Shown here piece by piece: positions 1 through 10,428 of a DNA stretch of 64,000 bases. The translations under genes were made by a program, and so were the position numbers. Below the pieces are notes generated by a model that saw only the letters and a list, made by a program, of their open reading frames with translations, was not told the origin of the DNA and did not search any database. Numbering within the stretch: the stretch's first letter is position 1; each line of letters starts with the position of its first letter. Source of the stretch: Apodospora peruviana (taxonomy: Eukaryota; Ascomycota; Sordariomycetes; Sordariales; Lasiosphaeriaceae); contig JAUEDM010000001.1 of the NCBI GenBank assembly GCA_033439685.1, forward strand, positions 8,928,001 to 8,992,000, written 5' to 3'.

Positions 1-837
1 AAGGGCCTTCCGTCCTCTTGTATTTTGCACCTGCAGGTACCCACTTTGGTCGTATCAAGGCCGCTTCAAAAAAAGTCGGAGGATACGATGAAAATACTGC
101 CAATAAAAATAAAATAAATTCCTACGACCCTTTCCTACTCAGCGGTTTGTTGATACGTACTTGTACCTCAAACTGTATCGATGGAGCATTGGTCCGAGAG
201 GTACCGGTCCGTACATTTGTGCCAATTGGCCGTGCTGTGGAGCACGGGTCGACAGAGCCAGCAGCGAGGTCGCTGCTCCCTTGCCATTGGCCGGCACCTT
301 TTGTAAAATACTGGTATTGTGACACAATCGCACGAGATTGACGACAAACTTCGCCCTCCGAGATATTACAAGCTTGGGTGGCCGGGCGTTGGGCCTTTCA
401 CCTTCCCTAAGCAGATACCGGCACTAGCTGAGAAGTACTAGTAATGTTTGAGTACCGGATACGCAGCAACATCTGTTACTCGGGATTCGCTCGGCTAGCA
501 TGCCGGCTATTGATTACGGGAGGAGAATTCTCCATAGATCTCGGATAGCGATATACGCGCGAGTGACATGTCGAGATTTAGATGAAGAGTCAAGTCTTTC
601 CGTGAGCTCCATAGAGTGCAAAATGCAGCCCGTCTCCTAAAAAGTCACCCCGTAACCGCATCGCAACAGCCCATTACTACCAACACCAAACGAGACCCTC
701 GGATGGGCTTTCACCCTATTTAAATTCCCATCGTGTGGACGACTAGTCTCTCCATTTCTGCCCCCCAACGCTATTCGCTATAGCAAGATAGCCTATGCCG
801 CAGCAGTAGGCCTCACAACACAAGCCAAATCAACACA
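1..837. other. Intergenic region upstream of the GH27 gene
   Basis: No convincing coding sequence was seen. The short ORFs at 18-341 overlap on both strands and have no domain signature. The last 120 bases act as the promoter and leader of the alpha-galactosidase gene. Confidence 0.6.
716..726 (+). promoter_or_regulatory. Candidate TATA element of the GH27 gene
   Basis: The AT-rich run CTATTTAAATT lies about 115 bases before the start codon, a usual distance for a fungal TATA element. It is followed by a pyrimidine-rich leader. The assignment rests on sequence and position only. Confidence 0.4.
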
Positions 838-2363
838 ATGGGCTACCTATCCGTACTGGTAGGTGCAACCCTCTGGAGCACGGCAGCCGCGCTAGTCGGT
901 AAAGGTGACGTGGGCCGACTTCCCGCCATGGGCTGGAACTCCTGGAACGAGTACGGGTGCGGTATCAACGAGAGCGTCTTCCTCAGCACCGCCAGCCAGC
1001 TGGTATCTCTAGGCCTGAAGGACCTTGGCTACGTCTACGTCAACATCGATGACTGTTGGGCCGACAAGAATAAGAAGCGCGACAGTAGGAACGAGATTAT
1101 CCCTGATGTAGGCCGCTTCCCTAATGGCATCAGCGGCCTTGCGACCCAGATACACAGCCGTGGCTTAAAACTCGGCATCTATAGCGACGCAGGTACGAAC
1201 TTCTACGTCTTGCTTGTGGGCAAACTATGATTCCAAGATTTCCTCACTGATTTTGGTATTTGTGTTTAGGCTCGGCTACTTGCGAGGGATATCCTGCCTC
1301 TCTAGGCAACGAGGCGATTGATGCTGCCACATTTAATAAGTGGGGCATTGACTGTAAGTTTTTTGCGGCGACTTTGATCTTCCTTTTCGTCAAGTGCCCA
1401 GTTGATTTAACTTTTCTTCTGTCACGGATAGACCTCAAGTACGACAACTGCAACGTCCCCGGAAGCTGGAACGACCAGTACTCATGGACGCCCGAAGGAA
1501 TGACCACCACGGCCCCGAAGGCCTATGATTGGAGCACTTCCAAGACAGCTCAGCGGTATGCAGCAATGCGGGACGCCTTGCTGCAGCAGAACCGCACCAT
1601 CCTTTACTCCATGTGTAATTGGGGTGCGGCGCGTATCGACACTTGGGGAAACAGCACGGGTCACAGCTGGCGTATGTCGGGTGACATCCTGCCGGAGTGG
1701 AGCGGCAAATACACGTGGCACCAGAGCTGGGGCATCACCAACATAATTAACCAGGCCGCTTTCTTCTGGAACTCTACCAACTTCTGGGGCCACAACGACT
1801 GGGACATGCTGGAGGTGGGCAACGGTGCGCTAACTACCGAGGAGAACCGCAGCCACTTCGCCATGTGGGCTGCCTTCAAATCGCCGCTCATCATCGGCGC
1901 GAAGCTTCACTCCATGTCCAAGACGGTGCTCGACATTCTCTCCAACAGGGAGCTCATCGCCTTCAACCAGGACCCCGTCTACGGCGCCGGAGCCATGCCG
2001 TACAAGTGGGGATACAACAAGGACGGCACTTACGACACGCTGCATCCCGCCGAGTACTGGACTGGCACATCAATTGCGGGCATCCACATATTTATGCTCA
2101 ATACCCGGGATAGCAGCTTCAAGATGACGGCCAATTTTAGCGATGTTCCGGCGCTCAAGTCGTTCAACTCGAGCACCCAGTTCATCGTTCATGATATGTG
2201 GACCGGCAAGGACATTGGCACCTTTACGGACGAGTACCGCCTTGATGTGGCCAAGCATGACACCGCCGCTCTGAGAATCACAACCTCCGATGGTAAGCAC
2301 TTTTACTCGACATCAGCAGTGTCTATCCGCTTTTTTGTAGGGAACTACTTGATTAACGGCTAA
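838..2363 (+). CDS. Alpha-galactosidase, glycoside hydrolase family 27
   Basis: This is a secreted retaining enzyme that removes terminal alpha-1,6-galactose from galactomannan and raffinose-type sugars. Exons are 838-1192, 1270-1353 and from 1432; all junctions are GT-AG and in phase. A signal peptide covers about residues 1-19. The GH27 signature follows at once (MGWNSWNEYGC), then YDNCN with the nucleophile at about Asp151, and NDWDMLEVGN with the acid/base at about Asp271. The 3' end is uncertain. Reading through from exon 3, or removing a 48-base intron (2293-2340), ends at 2363. A 77-base intron (2293-2369) would instead give an end at 2404 with a different tail. Either way the protein has roughly 430-450 residues, normal for fungal GH27. 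Family assignment is secure; the C-terminus is not. Confidence 0.92.
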
Positions 2364-3853
2364 ATCTAGGCAAACATCCCAACCCCAGGTGGTTGCCAAA
2401 GTAAAGCAAGGGGATACTTCTATTTTGAAGTGGACGAGTTGAGGTATCTCCTACCTTTGTTTGTTACACAGGAGTCTTAACCCTTACGGTTGTTACAACC
2501 TGCACTCTAGAGGGAGTTCGATTAGTTTCCAAGGCAGAACGCCTACAGGGTTTGGGTATTCGAGAAACTAAGCAATGAGCAATCCTCTTAAACGAGGCAT
2601 GATATTTTGTTAAGTTACCACTGAGAGTTGTCGCACAGAGACACCGAGGGTCTCTGACCTTCTCTCCACAACAGCCAAGTTTGAATCTACTCTTTTCAGA
2701 TCCGTCAGGGACAACATGCTGTAAGGCATCGCCTGGGTGCCCCGCCATCACGCGCAATACCTCTTCAACAACCGCCTAGGCCCTACACGACCAGATTACA
2801 CAATCGAATCAGATACGAGGGATATAGCTGGGAACACGACACGACTAGTGCAGTGGTACTTTCCATAAACTAATACCTTTATAGTTTCAACAATAACGCT
2901 ATAGTCGTAATGATGATCCGCACATCAAATGTTGTAAAGTCATGAGGAGAGGAGGTGTCGGTAGCTTTCTTCAAGTTCTTCTCTTTCATAACCAGCAAGT
3001 ACAGGCTGGAAAGCTGAAGAACGGTGAAATAGTCATCTCCACTCGAAATGAAGATCAAAAACGTTTCTCGACATGGTTTTTGAACTCTTTACATAATATA
3101 TCATGCTTCATAGACAAAATAAGGGTAAAGTCAATATGATCTAAAGTGCTGATCATACGATAGGGCTGATCAGGGGTACCTACCTGGTATTAAGCAGCTG
3201 AACCCAACTTCAGTATCACGTATCACCTATTTCAACCCTCTTATTGGCCATAACTCGACGAAGTTGATATTTCATGGTTCCGTGAACCAGCACCGGTGTT
3301 CATTGTTCGTCGGTGGTGATTGGTGATGATGGAAACCCTGCCCCGGCATCCTGGGTCGGCTGCATGGGGCATTGGGGCCTGGCGGGCGCCGTGGGGAGCA
3401 AAAAGGATTATTAGGCAGCGAATGTCTCGGACGAAATCAGACCTGTGGCGTCCAACCGGGAGCCCAGTGAGACCACCGTTGAGAGTTGCGCTGACCAATG
3501 GATCGCCATCCCTCGGACTTAGTCGACAAGCCGCAATGAACAGCTATCATATCAGTAACCCGTACCTCGGACTCGGTCGAACAGCTGCATGTTGCCCGGG
3601 GGCACAGCCAGTCTCAGCGACCGATGGCGTTGGCTAACAATGGAAATTAACTGGGCTGTGTAACTTTATGTTATTTTTGGCAGAGCGTTTTGGATGATTC
3701 TGCATCCGTTCATACTCGGATTTTTAATGATTTCCACTTATTACTTGTAAGAGCAGCTCCCCCTTCGCGCAACACCAACCCACCATCAACATTTATCTAT
3801 TAAAACCGGGCAGTTCAAGACCCAACGAACGTTTGACGCGCGATCCAGATCGG
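2364..3853. other. Intergenic region between the GH27 gene and the membrane protein
   Basis: No gene was recognised. Small ORFs near 2464-2757, 2942-3139 and 3241-3637 overlap on opposite strands without motifs. An imperfect direct repeat lies at 3511-3591 and is listed separately. Confidence 0.55.
3511..3591. repeat. Imperfect direct repeat of about 27 bases, two copies
   Basis: A segment beginning CCTCGGACTTAGTCGA (3511) recurs as CCTCGGACTCGGTCGA (3565), and both copies continue into similar sequence ending GCAATG or GCATG. The copies are 54 bases apart, start to start. No coding role is visible. Confidence 0.5.
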
Positions 3854-4789
3854 ATGGATACTACCCCTGAGGTGGTCCGAAGCGGCGCCGCGGCGGACGC
3901 ACCCGAGGTCTACCAACACACACAATGGACACAACCACCAGCTCAAAAGACCACAGACTACGTGGGTCAATATCCGTATAATGGCGGCAACCAGCACCAC
4001 GGAGGCTACTCGTCAGTACCGTCACAAGCGACCCACCAACTCGGTTTCTCGTCACAAGCGCCGACATCACCTCAACAACCGAACGATGCATCGAAGAAAC
4101 GGCTACGCCGTACGAATCTTCTCTGGGGTATCGCGCTAGCCGTGGTAGTTATCGCAGCAGCCGTCGGCGGCGGAGTAGGTGGCACCCTCGCCGTGCAGAA
4201 CGCAAGGTTTGTTTCCCTCATTTCTCAGAGCGCGTTCAATTTTCCAGCTGACTGACACTTCCTTTCTTACCACAGAAACGCAGCCTGTTCTTCCACCTCG
4301 ACGCCACCAAGTTCGACGTCCACGTCCGCAGGAGCAGGAGGAGCAGGATCCTCAACAAAAGCAGGGCCGTACACGGCAGACCCAACCGCGTTCGTAATGC
4401 CTCTGGCCGCAACCGACATCGCGACTCTCGCGAACCCGCCGCACGCCTGCCCGACCGACATATACCAGCACCCGCGCAACGATTCCGCGGCGTTCAAGAC
4501 CTTCTGCCAGAAGGACTTGAACGGAGCGGACATCACAAACGTCATCTCCTACACGTTTGAGGACTGCGTGGACGCGTGCCTGAGCTACAATCGAATACCC
4601 GGGGAGGACGTTTGCGTGGGAGTATCGATGGGTCTCAATCTCCAGGACCAAATTTTCGGAAACTCTGGGGGAAACTGCTGGCTCAAGAAGGCGACGCTTC
4701 CCTCGGTCACGCCGGCATTGCGCGTCTGGTCGGCCGTGCTGTGCATGGATCGGGATTGCAAAAAGACCTATGAGACGCAACCCACATAA
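3854..4789 (+). CDS. One-pass membrane protein with apple/PAN-like ectodomain
   Basis: Exons are 3854-4206 and 4276-4789, giving 288 residues. An in-frame upstream ATG at 3833 would add 7 residues; the downstream one was preferred because of its MDTTPE start. The N-terminal third is polar and rich in Pro, Gln, Gly and Tyr (cytoplasmic). A KKRLRR stop-transfer stretch and one hydrophobic helix follow at about residues 92-117. After a Ser/Thr/Gly-rich linker comes a Cys-rich region with the pattern FCQKDL, TFEDCVDACLSYN, CVGV, GGNCWLKK, which resembles fungal apple/PAN-like extracellular modules. This layout (disordered tail, membrane helix, Cys-rich ectodomain) is common in Sordariomycetes. 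The molecular function is unknown; a surface or wall-binding role is inferred. Confidence 0.8.
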
Positions 4790-5182
4790 TGAGTGTGAAA
4801 GGATTGGCGGAACAGAGTTCATGCGGATGCTGGAATTGAAAGTAGGGTGAATCTTTGTTTACAGCGACGGTCTTGCAAGGGTTCTGCCTTGGGGCCGTAA
4901 TCGGACGACGCCCTACTTCATGTTTTTGACACACAAAGGGAAGCATCTTATTCGGCTTCTTGTATACATACCCGAGTTAGTTGAGAGACAGAATATAATA
5001 CAGCATAAGAATCACAACCTGCACAGCGCCTCGAAAGAGTAAATAGGCCTTTTGCATTGTCATCATCACTGCTTCCTAACTTCCACCCCTAGGTCGTCCC
5101 AACAAAGATAGATTCTTAGGTGAAGGAGTTTAACAAATATGGATGAGTAAACCCATTCACCGTCATTCAAATTCCGGATCTC
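4790..5182. other. Intergenic region, 3' flank of the membrane-protein gene
   Basis: The sequence is AT-rich downstream DNA, probably the 3' untranslated region, with nothing else recognised. Confidence 0.5.
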
Positions 5183-5830
5183 CTAATTTCTCTCCTTCGC
5201 TGACGAAAGCATCAAACGTAGACCTGACGCAATCCTGCAAAGTTTCCTGTTCGAGCGGAAAATCAGCAATAAATACAGGATAGCGTCTTTCTCGTAGGGA
5301 CTCACTGGGCTGTTGTCTTCCAGCCGACACAAGCATTCATAGCTAATCAATCTCCAGCCTCTTGCGATGTGTCCCATTGACCCATCGCGAACAAACCGAT
5401 CGGGCAGGTATGTCATAGCGTGCTCAGCAGGCGCTGGCCATCCGGAAAAGGCATACGGAGCTATCGAAGCCCAAAATTCGGAATCGTCGGACAGATTGAA
5501 GTCCTCGCCAACTCGCTCTCGCGGGCCGTCACACTCGGCAATCAACTCTCAACTCTTTGGCTGCAGTTGTGCGATTCGGTGATGTCTCATGTTTATTTGA
5601 TATGGTCCTCAGCCTCGATAGGACGAAGTCGGCATCCAGAGCTACTGGCGAGAAGGAATAGGTGCGCCGTAGACGAAAAGTTTTCCATCTTGATGGTGGA
5701 GCAAACGGACGATGGGCTCAGCGCCGTCGATATTCAGCCCAAGTGTCTCGGAAGTACAACAATCTGAGTTGAAGCAAGTTCTGATGATATCCAGTAACGT
5801 TATATGTACCTTCATTTTACTCATCCACAC
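5183..5830 (-). pseudogene. Unidentified coding-like fragments, possibly a decayed gene
   Basis: Two stretches on this strand read like protein: 5642-5830 (63 codons, with segments such as LGLNIDGAEP and KLFVYGAPIP) and 5183-5545 (120 codons, with DDSEFWASIAPYAFSG and SPYEKDAILYLLL). They lie in different frames. Stop codons separate them, and no intron with matching phases could be fitted. No family was recognised. They may be two parts of one broken gene or unrelated chance ORFs. Confidence 0.25.
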
Positions 5831-5942
5831 CTGACAACCATCAAATATTTACAAAAGAATCCCCTACTACCGCAACTAAATAAACCAACCTACATAAACC
5901 GTCCTTTCTTCGCAGAATCCTCTCCCTCAACCCTATTATTAT

Positions 5943-7100
5943 TTACAAACACTGCGAATACCACTGGTTCTGCGCCTGGCACGTCGATCCACTTGCACAC
6001 TGAGTCGGCCCTGTCCATCCCTGCCCGCCGCACTGTCCCCATTTTGCCACGGTATTACCACCCGGAGCGGCCGTGGTCGTCACGGGCGGCGCGGCAGTCG
6101 TAGTAGTAGTCGGGTTCGACGGTGTTCCCACGGGGTTCTCGAGCGTGAGAAGACCCGGGCGGTACGGAAGTTTGTTGTACTCGGAGCTCGTCCCTTGTTT
6201 TCCCTGGTACAGCAGCTGTAGCTTGCAAGGATCGACGGGAAACCGCTCGTCGTTCGCAGACCGAACGAGATCGCCGTGGGAAATATCGTCAGTCCAGGTG
6301 GCGCTGGCGGCGTTCGCCTTCCCAGCAAAAGGGTTGGACTCGGAAGTCGCCTGGGGCGTCCAGGTTCCGTCGAGACGGGTAGCCGTGTAGGACCGAAAGT
6401 ATCGCCCGCGGGAGCCGATCGACTCGATGATCATCAGATACAGTGGGGAGGATTGGCCCTCGACCGTGTAGACTTGGACGGCCTCAAACAAATCGTTCTT
6501 GGCTCCATCCATGATGATGGTCGTGGACGCACCAAAACTGCCCGGGAAGGACGACAGCGGCATCGAAGACCGATAAATGCGCCCGTTGTCGCCGGCAAAG
6601 AACAGGTACATGTTTGCGCTGTCGGCGATCAGGGTCTGGTCGATCGGCCCGGTGTCGCTGTTGGCGATGGTACCCGAAAAGAGCGGGTAGGCGGCCGACC
6701 AGCCGTTGGCGTCGACGGGGTTGGTGCTGGTGCGGTAGGAGAAGGCGGTGGCGCCCCATTGGTAGGCGAGGATCCAGATGTTTTTTGGGCGGAAGAAGAA
6801 CAGCGTGGGCGCCACGGTGGCAAAGCTCATCTGGTTCTGCGAGGCCGCGGCCATGTCGGTCCAGTTGCTGAAGAGGCCGAAATTCATGGACCCGTAGGCG
6901 GTTCCAAAGTAGGAACCGTAGACGAGATGCTTGCCGCCGTCGTAGGGGACGTGGGTGAAGTCCTTGAGGGAGGCCCAGCCGTTCTTGGGCTGGGCGAGGG
7001 CGCCGGTCGATGACCAGCGGTAGGTGGAGGGAAGACTGCAGGCCGAGTGCACGACTGGAACGGCTGGAGCCAGCAGGGCCAGGGCGGTGGTGAGCTTCAT
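5943..7100 (-). CDS. Alpha-L-arabinofuranosidase, GH62 with C-terminal CBM1
   Basis: This intronless gene encodes 385 residues. The start was set at 7100 because the signal peptide MKLTTALALLAPAVPVVHSA begins there; the upstream in-frame ATG at 7277 lies before the TATA element. The GH62 domain spans about residues 21-320. Its inverting catalytic set is visible: Asp47 in SLKDFT (base), Asp154 in GPIDQT and Glu206 in NDLFEA (acid). A Pro/Thr linker leads to a cellulose-binding CBM1 (about 350-385) with conserved Gly, Gln, Trp and Cys residues. The enzyme removes arabinose side chains from arabinoxylan outside the cell, and the CBM1 holds it on cellulose. All key residues are present. Confidence 0.95.
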   Translation of the reverse strand: MKLTTALALLAPAVPVVHSACSLPSTYRWSSTGALAQPKNGWASLKDFTHVPYDGGKHLVYGSYFGTAYGSMNFGLFSNWTDMAAASQNQMSFATVAPTLFFFRPKNIWILAYQWGATAFSYRTSTNPVDANGWSAAYPLFSGTIANSDTGPIDQTLIADSANMYLFFAGDNGRIYRSSMPLSSFPGSFGASTTIIMDGAKNDLFEAVQVYTVEGQSSPLYLMIIESIGSRGRYFRSYTATRLDGTWTPQATSESNPFAGKANAASATWTDDISHGDLVRSANDERFPVDPCKLQLLYQGKQGTSSEYNKLPYRPGLLTLENPVGTPSNPTTTTTAAPPVTTTAAPGGNTVAKWGQCGGQGWTGPTQCASGSTCQAQNQWYSQCL

Positions 7101-8437
7101 GTTTGTTGGCAGTCTCTGGGGGTTTTGACTGGGAGGAACGAGCTGTCGACGACACGAGGAGAGAGAAAGGATGGGAAGAGGACGGCTGGGTTTCATATAT
7201 ACTATCATATATGGCGTCCTTTCAGAGACATGTGGCCGTATTACATCCGCACAGCTACCCCATAACTGACGTTCCAAGACTTACCTTGGACAGTGGAGAC
7301 AGCTAGGAGAAAGACACCCAATGTTTCCTTGAATCGGAGATGATCAAAATGATCCGCATGTTTTATTCGGAAAGGGATCGCGGAGACCAGGCCAGCATAT
7401 CCGTGATTGGAGCGCATGTAAGTCTCTTAGTTCTTAGTCTATCATTTACAACCAGCCATGAATTCCCCAGATTCTACGTCGTATCGCCAAGGGTGCAGCC
7501 GGCCCCAGGAACCTGGTTTTTTTCCTGTTCGCATGAGCAAAGAGCCATTAGCGAACCAACGGGGAGTGCTGTTGCTGGTTAACGGTGCAAACGGTAAAGC
7601 TCCCCTTGTGGAAGTAACTGGCGCGCTAAGGTTTAAGAACCGAGGCAACTTCAACAAATTTCTATCTCTGAAGACTTTTTATCTTCTCGCCCTTTCTCAT
7701 TATGGACTAAAAGAGTCCGGTTCCCATCCCGACCATGCCGCTCTCCGCATCATCTCCTCTTCCGACACGGAGCACATTCCGAGACGACCCAAATTGGTAA
7801 GCTTGACCGTTGTGGATCCCGATTGGGACCACTACCGTACCGCTAACAAGCCCGCCTTGCCGAGATTTGATGCTACTATACCAATATCTTCAAACAAAAT
7901 TAGAAGAAGCCCGGTGATAATGGTGCACTTGATTACCTAACCTGTGACTGCACGGGTTATTCTTTTTTTGGCATTCTTGCTTTGAGTCATAACGTGCTGT
8001 GCATTCATGACAACCCCGATACCGATTTGGAGTGTGTGCGTAGTTGGTTTGTTTCGTTGAGGTTCTCACCAACTGCCACCCAGTATTTCCCTCTCGTTAC
8101 GGCCAAAATGGCCGGCCGGCCGCCAATACCTACCAGTACTATTTAGTGTGTACTTTGTAGGAAGGGCATTGGGGGAACCGGGTAAAAACCCATCTACAGA
8201 TGAAGCGAATACGTGGGGAGAGCATGGGTATATTTGTTATTGTCTGATGAGCTACGTACTAAATGGCTATAACAACTTTTCCAAGATTGACCCAGCTAAT
8301 AAGTATTCCCGGAAGACCGCCAAAAGCCGAAGAAAATAGAAGTATGAGCTGACCAGAACAGAAGCCCGCCGACACTCCCGCGAATAACTGATGGCTACCA
8401 AAAAGAAACGAATATGTTGGGCAGCCATACTCCTGTG
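7101..8437. other. Intergenic region upstream of the GH62 gene
   Basis: The first 120 bases are the GH62 leader and promoter. An ATG-started ORF at 7458-7940 on the plus strand has 160 codons but no recognisable domain and no clear codon bias. A GGCCGGCCGGCC run lies near 8112. Nothing else was identified. Confidence 0.5.
7190..7213 (-). promoter_or_regulatory. Candidate TATA element of the GH62 gene
   Basis: Two ATATAT runs lie 90-113 bases upstream of the GH62 start codon, a typical position for a core promoter in secreted-hydrolase genes. Confidence 0.45.
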
Positions 8438-8943
8438 TCACAATGCAGTCTTCTTTCCTCTCAGTCGTCCGACTAAACTGGACTCGGCAGCTGGTCTCGC
8501 CCATCTTGATGAGCGTCTAGCAGTCACTCCTACCGGCCGACGGGGGACGTTGCGGAGGTACTTGACACCGTCGTCCGTGTAAATGGGGTCGCCTGCCTCC
8601 CAGCCGTTTGTTTTGTCGCAGAGGACTGAGTCAGCCTTCACACTATGGCTGGCGGCGTTGATGGACTGAGTGGTGTCGCCAATGCGGAACGGAGTATCGA
8701 TCTTGGTCATTTGGTGGTAGACTTCCTCGACGGTGCCGGTGATGTTGACCAGGTTACCGTCGCCGAAGGGTGCCAGGTGATGGGGCTGACGTCGTAGCCC
8801 TCAATTGGTGCGCGAAGACCGAGGACCTTGGTCACATTTTTGGTTAACTCAGGCGAGGATCTTTCTTGGAGACGACGGACGAGACTTTACCAACTTACCG
8901 TGGTGGCCACGACGAGCACGAGGGCGGCTATGTTGCAAATCAT
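8438..8943 (-). pseudogene. Broken gene for a small secreted protein
   Basis: A short first exon (8899-8943) encodes a signal-peptide-like start (MICNIAALVLVVATT) and ends at a perfect GTAAGT donor. The second exon (from 8826) reads GYDVSPITW, then loses frame. The next frame reads NLVNITGTVEEVYHQ and ends with GVKYLRNV. These three blocks occur in this order in a family of fungal secreted proteins of about 150-200 residues and unknown function, known to me from memory only. The C-terminal Cys-rich block expected next is not in frame; a partly similar stretch (GETSCRVQFS) lies in a third frame. At least one frame break, near 8765-8775, is clear. Confidence 0.5.
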
Positions 8944-9202
8944 TGTTGCGAATTGCAATCTTGACTGGAGCGAGCGTTCCTGATAGAGAGTGCGCTTGAT
9001 AACAATGTTCGAGAGATGCGAGACGGTGTTTGGTTAAGGCGATGGATTGAAAAATCGGGATAGTGAGAAAGGTGCTGAAGGAAAAAAAGGTAATCGAGAA
9101 AAGAAAGGAGCAGAGCAGAGCAGAGCATACACTGGCCGGGTTTAAATAGCTTCGAAAGAGCAGGCTCGATCAAGCCGGTCCCCACCTCACCGGTCACTCA
9201 GA

Positions 9203-9749
9203 TTATTTTCGTCTGGTAGGTAGAGGGATGGAATGGCATGACTGAGGTGGAAATGAATTCGTGGACAATTGAGCTTTATCGGACGACAATGACCGACACC
9301 CGTGACGGGTCAGTTCGGACCAGATGGTAGTTGACCCCATGACTTTCCACCGTATCGTTTTGGTTGCGCTAAGTGAAGTCGGAGGGGTGAACATCCCCCA
9401 AGGCATACTCATGGGTATTCGAACGTCACCGTCAGGACTCATAATGGCGCCCATTTCTTCATGATGGGAACCCAGCTCGGCCCCAAGGTATCCGGACACC
9501 ACATCATGGAGATGCGGTGCCTTGGCCGAGCGGATTGCTCGTGTGTCCATCACAGTGATGGTGCATCGCGACGAAAAGGCTACTGATCCAGATTCCAACA
9601 TTCTCGACGCCGATGATATACTGTAAAGGAACGTATGGCTGGTCTGCAGACCCTTCGTGTGCAAACCATTACCGCACGTACTAGACCAGCAGCTGCAAGA
9701 ACCCACTTGCGGATTGGTATTTCTAAATCTTGCGACTGGGTCGGACAGC
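9203..9749 (-). CDS. Unidentified ORF with a good 3' splice site
   Basis: About 181 codons are open after a strong pyrimidine-rich acceptor (TTTTTCCCACAG, ending at 9750). The protein contains Cys residues, GSVAFSSRCTITV and a segment DVVSGYLGAELGSHHEEMG. Codon use looks like coding DNA. No matching upstream exon could be placed with confidence, because the 5' side has no good donor in phase. The gene may be real, with an unseen first exon, or a decayed remnant next to the broken secreted-protein gene. No family was recognised. Confidence 0.3.
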
Positions 9750-10238
9750 CTGTGGGAAAAAGTAAAGAAAAACAAGAAAAACAAGAAAAAAACAGAAAAG
9801 GCAGGTGGACGGCCGTAGTTATGTAAATAGCTATTTTAGGGATTGGTCGTCACCAGTGCTAAACGGAGTTCATATGCATCCATGTGGCTAGGTGAGCCTG
9901 GTGAGGTAGAAGTGAGGTAGGTGGCTGTGATGCCAAGAAGTGACATTACATGTGTATTCGTATTTACCCGGCTGGCACGTCGTTCTCGTTTGTGTGACTG
10001 ACCTTACTGTGCCACCCTCGTATCCAAGGCATACCACATGGGCCCCAGATTGGCGTCGTGGGCACCTCTCCAAGAGTGTAATAAGTTGCGATTCATCGTT
10101 CTTCCCAGCCACGCTGCCAGGACCTGGTGTCGTCGTCTTGACAGCGGTACTGAGCTCCCTCCAAGCCAGTGCGGCACAGATTCGACCACGATAATCATTT
10201 TTGCTGGATTTTAGTTAAGAAGATCACTTAACCTCTCA
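9750..10238. other. Intergenic region upstream of the DUF3176 gene
   Basis: No gene was recognised. A run of A-rich repeats (AAGAAAAAC type) near 9763-9800 is the pyrimidine tract of the acceptor of the neighbouring minus-strand ORF. The rest is likely the promoter of the gene at 10239. Confidence 0.45.
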
Positions 10239-10393
10239 ATGGCTTTCAAGTCGACGACGCCACGGCACTCCACGCCCCCGGCGGCATGGACATGGTTGCC
10301 CGAGATACTGTCCGCCCTATTGAGCATTTGTTTGGTTGCAGGTTCGCATCATGGCCCCTCCTCTCCGAGTCGTCTTGCTTAAAAAACACAATA

Positions 10394-10428
<35 letters not shown>

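Noticed and set aside
6276..7013. 245-codon plus-strand ORF
   Set aside because: It is the antisense shadow of the GC-rich GH62 coding region.
7458..7940. 160-codon ATG-led ORF on the plus strand
   Set aside because: It has no domain, no codon bias, and lies in the GH62 upstream region; likely a chance ORF.
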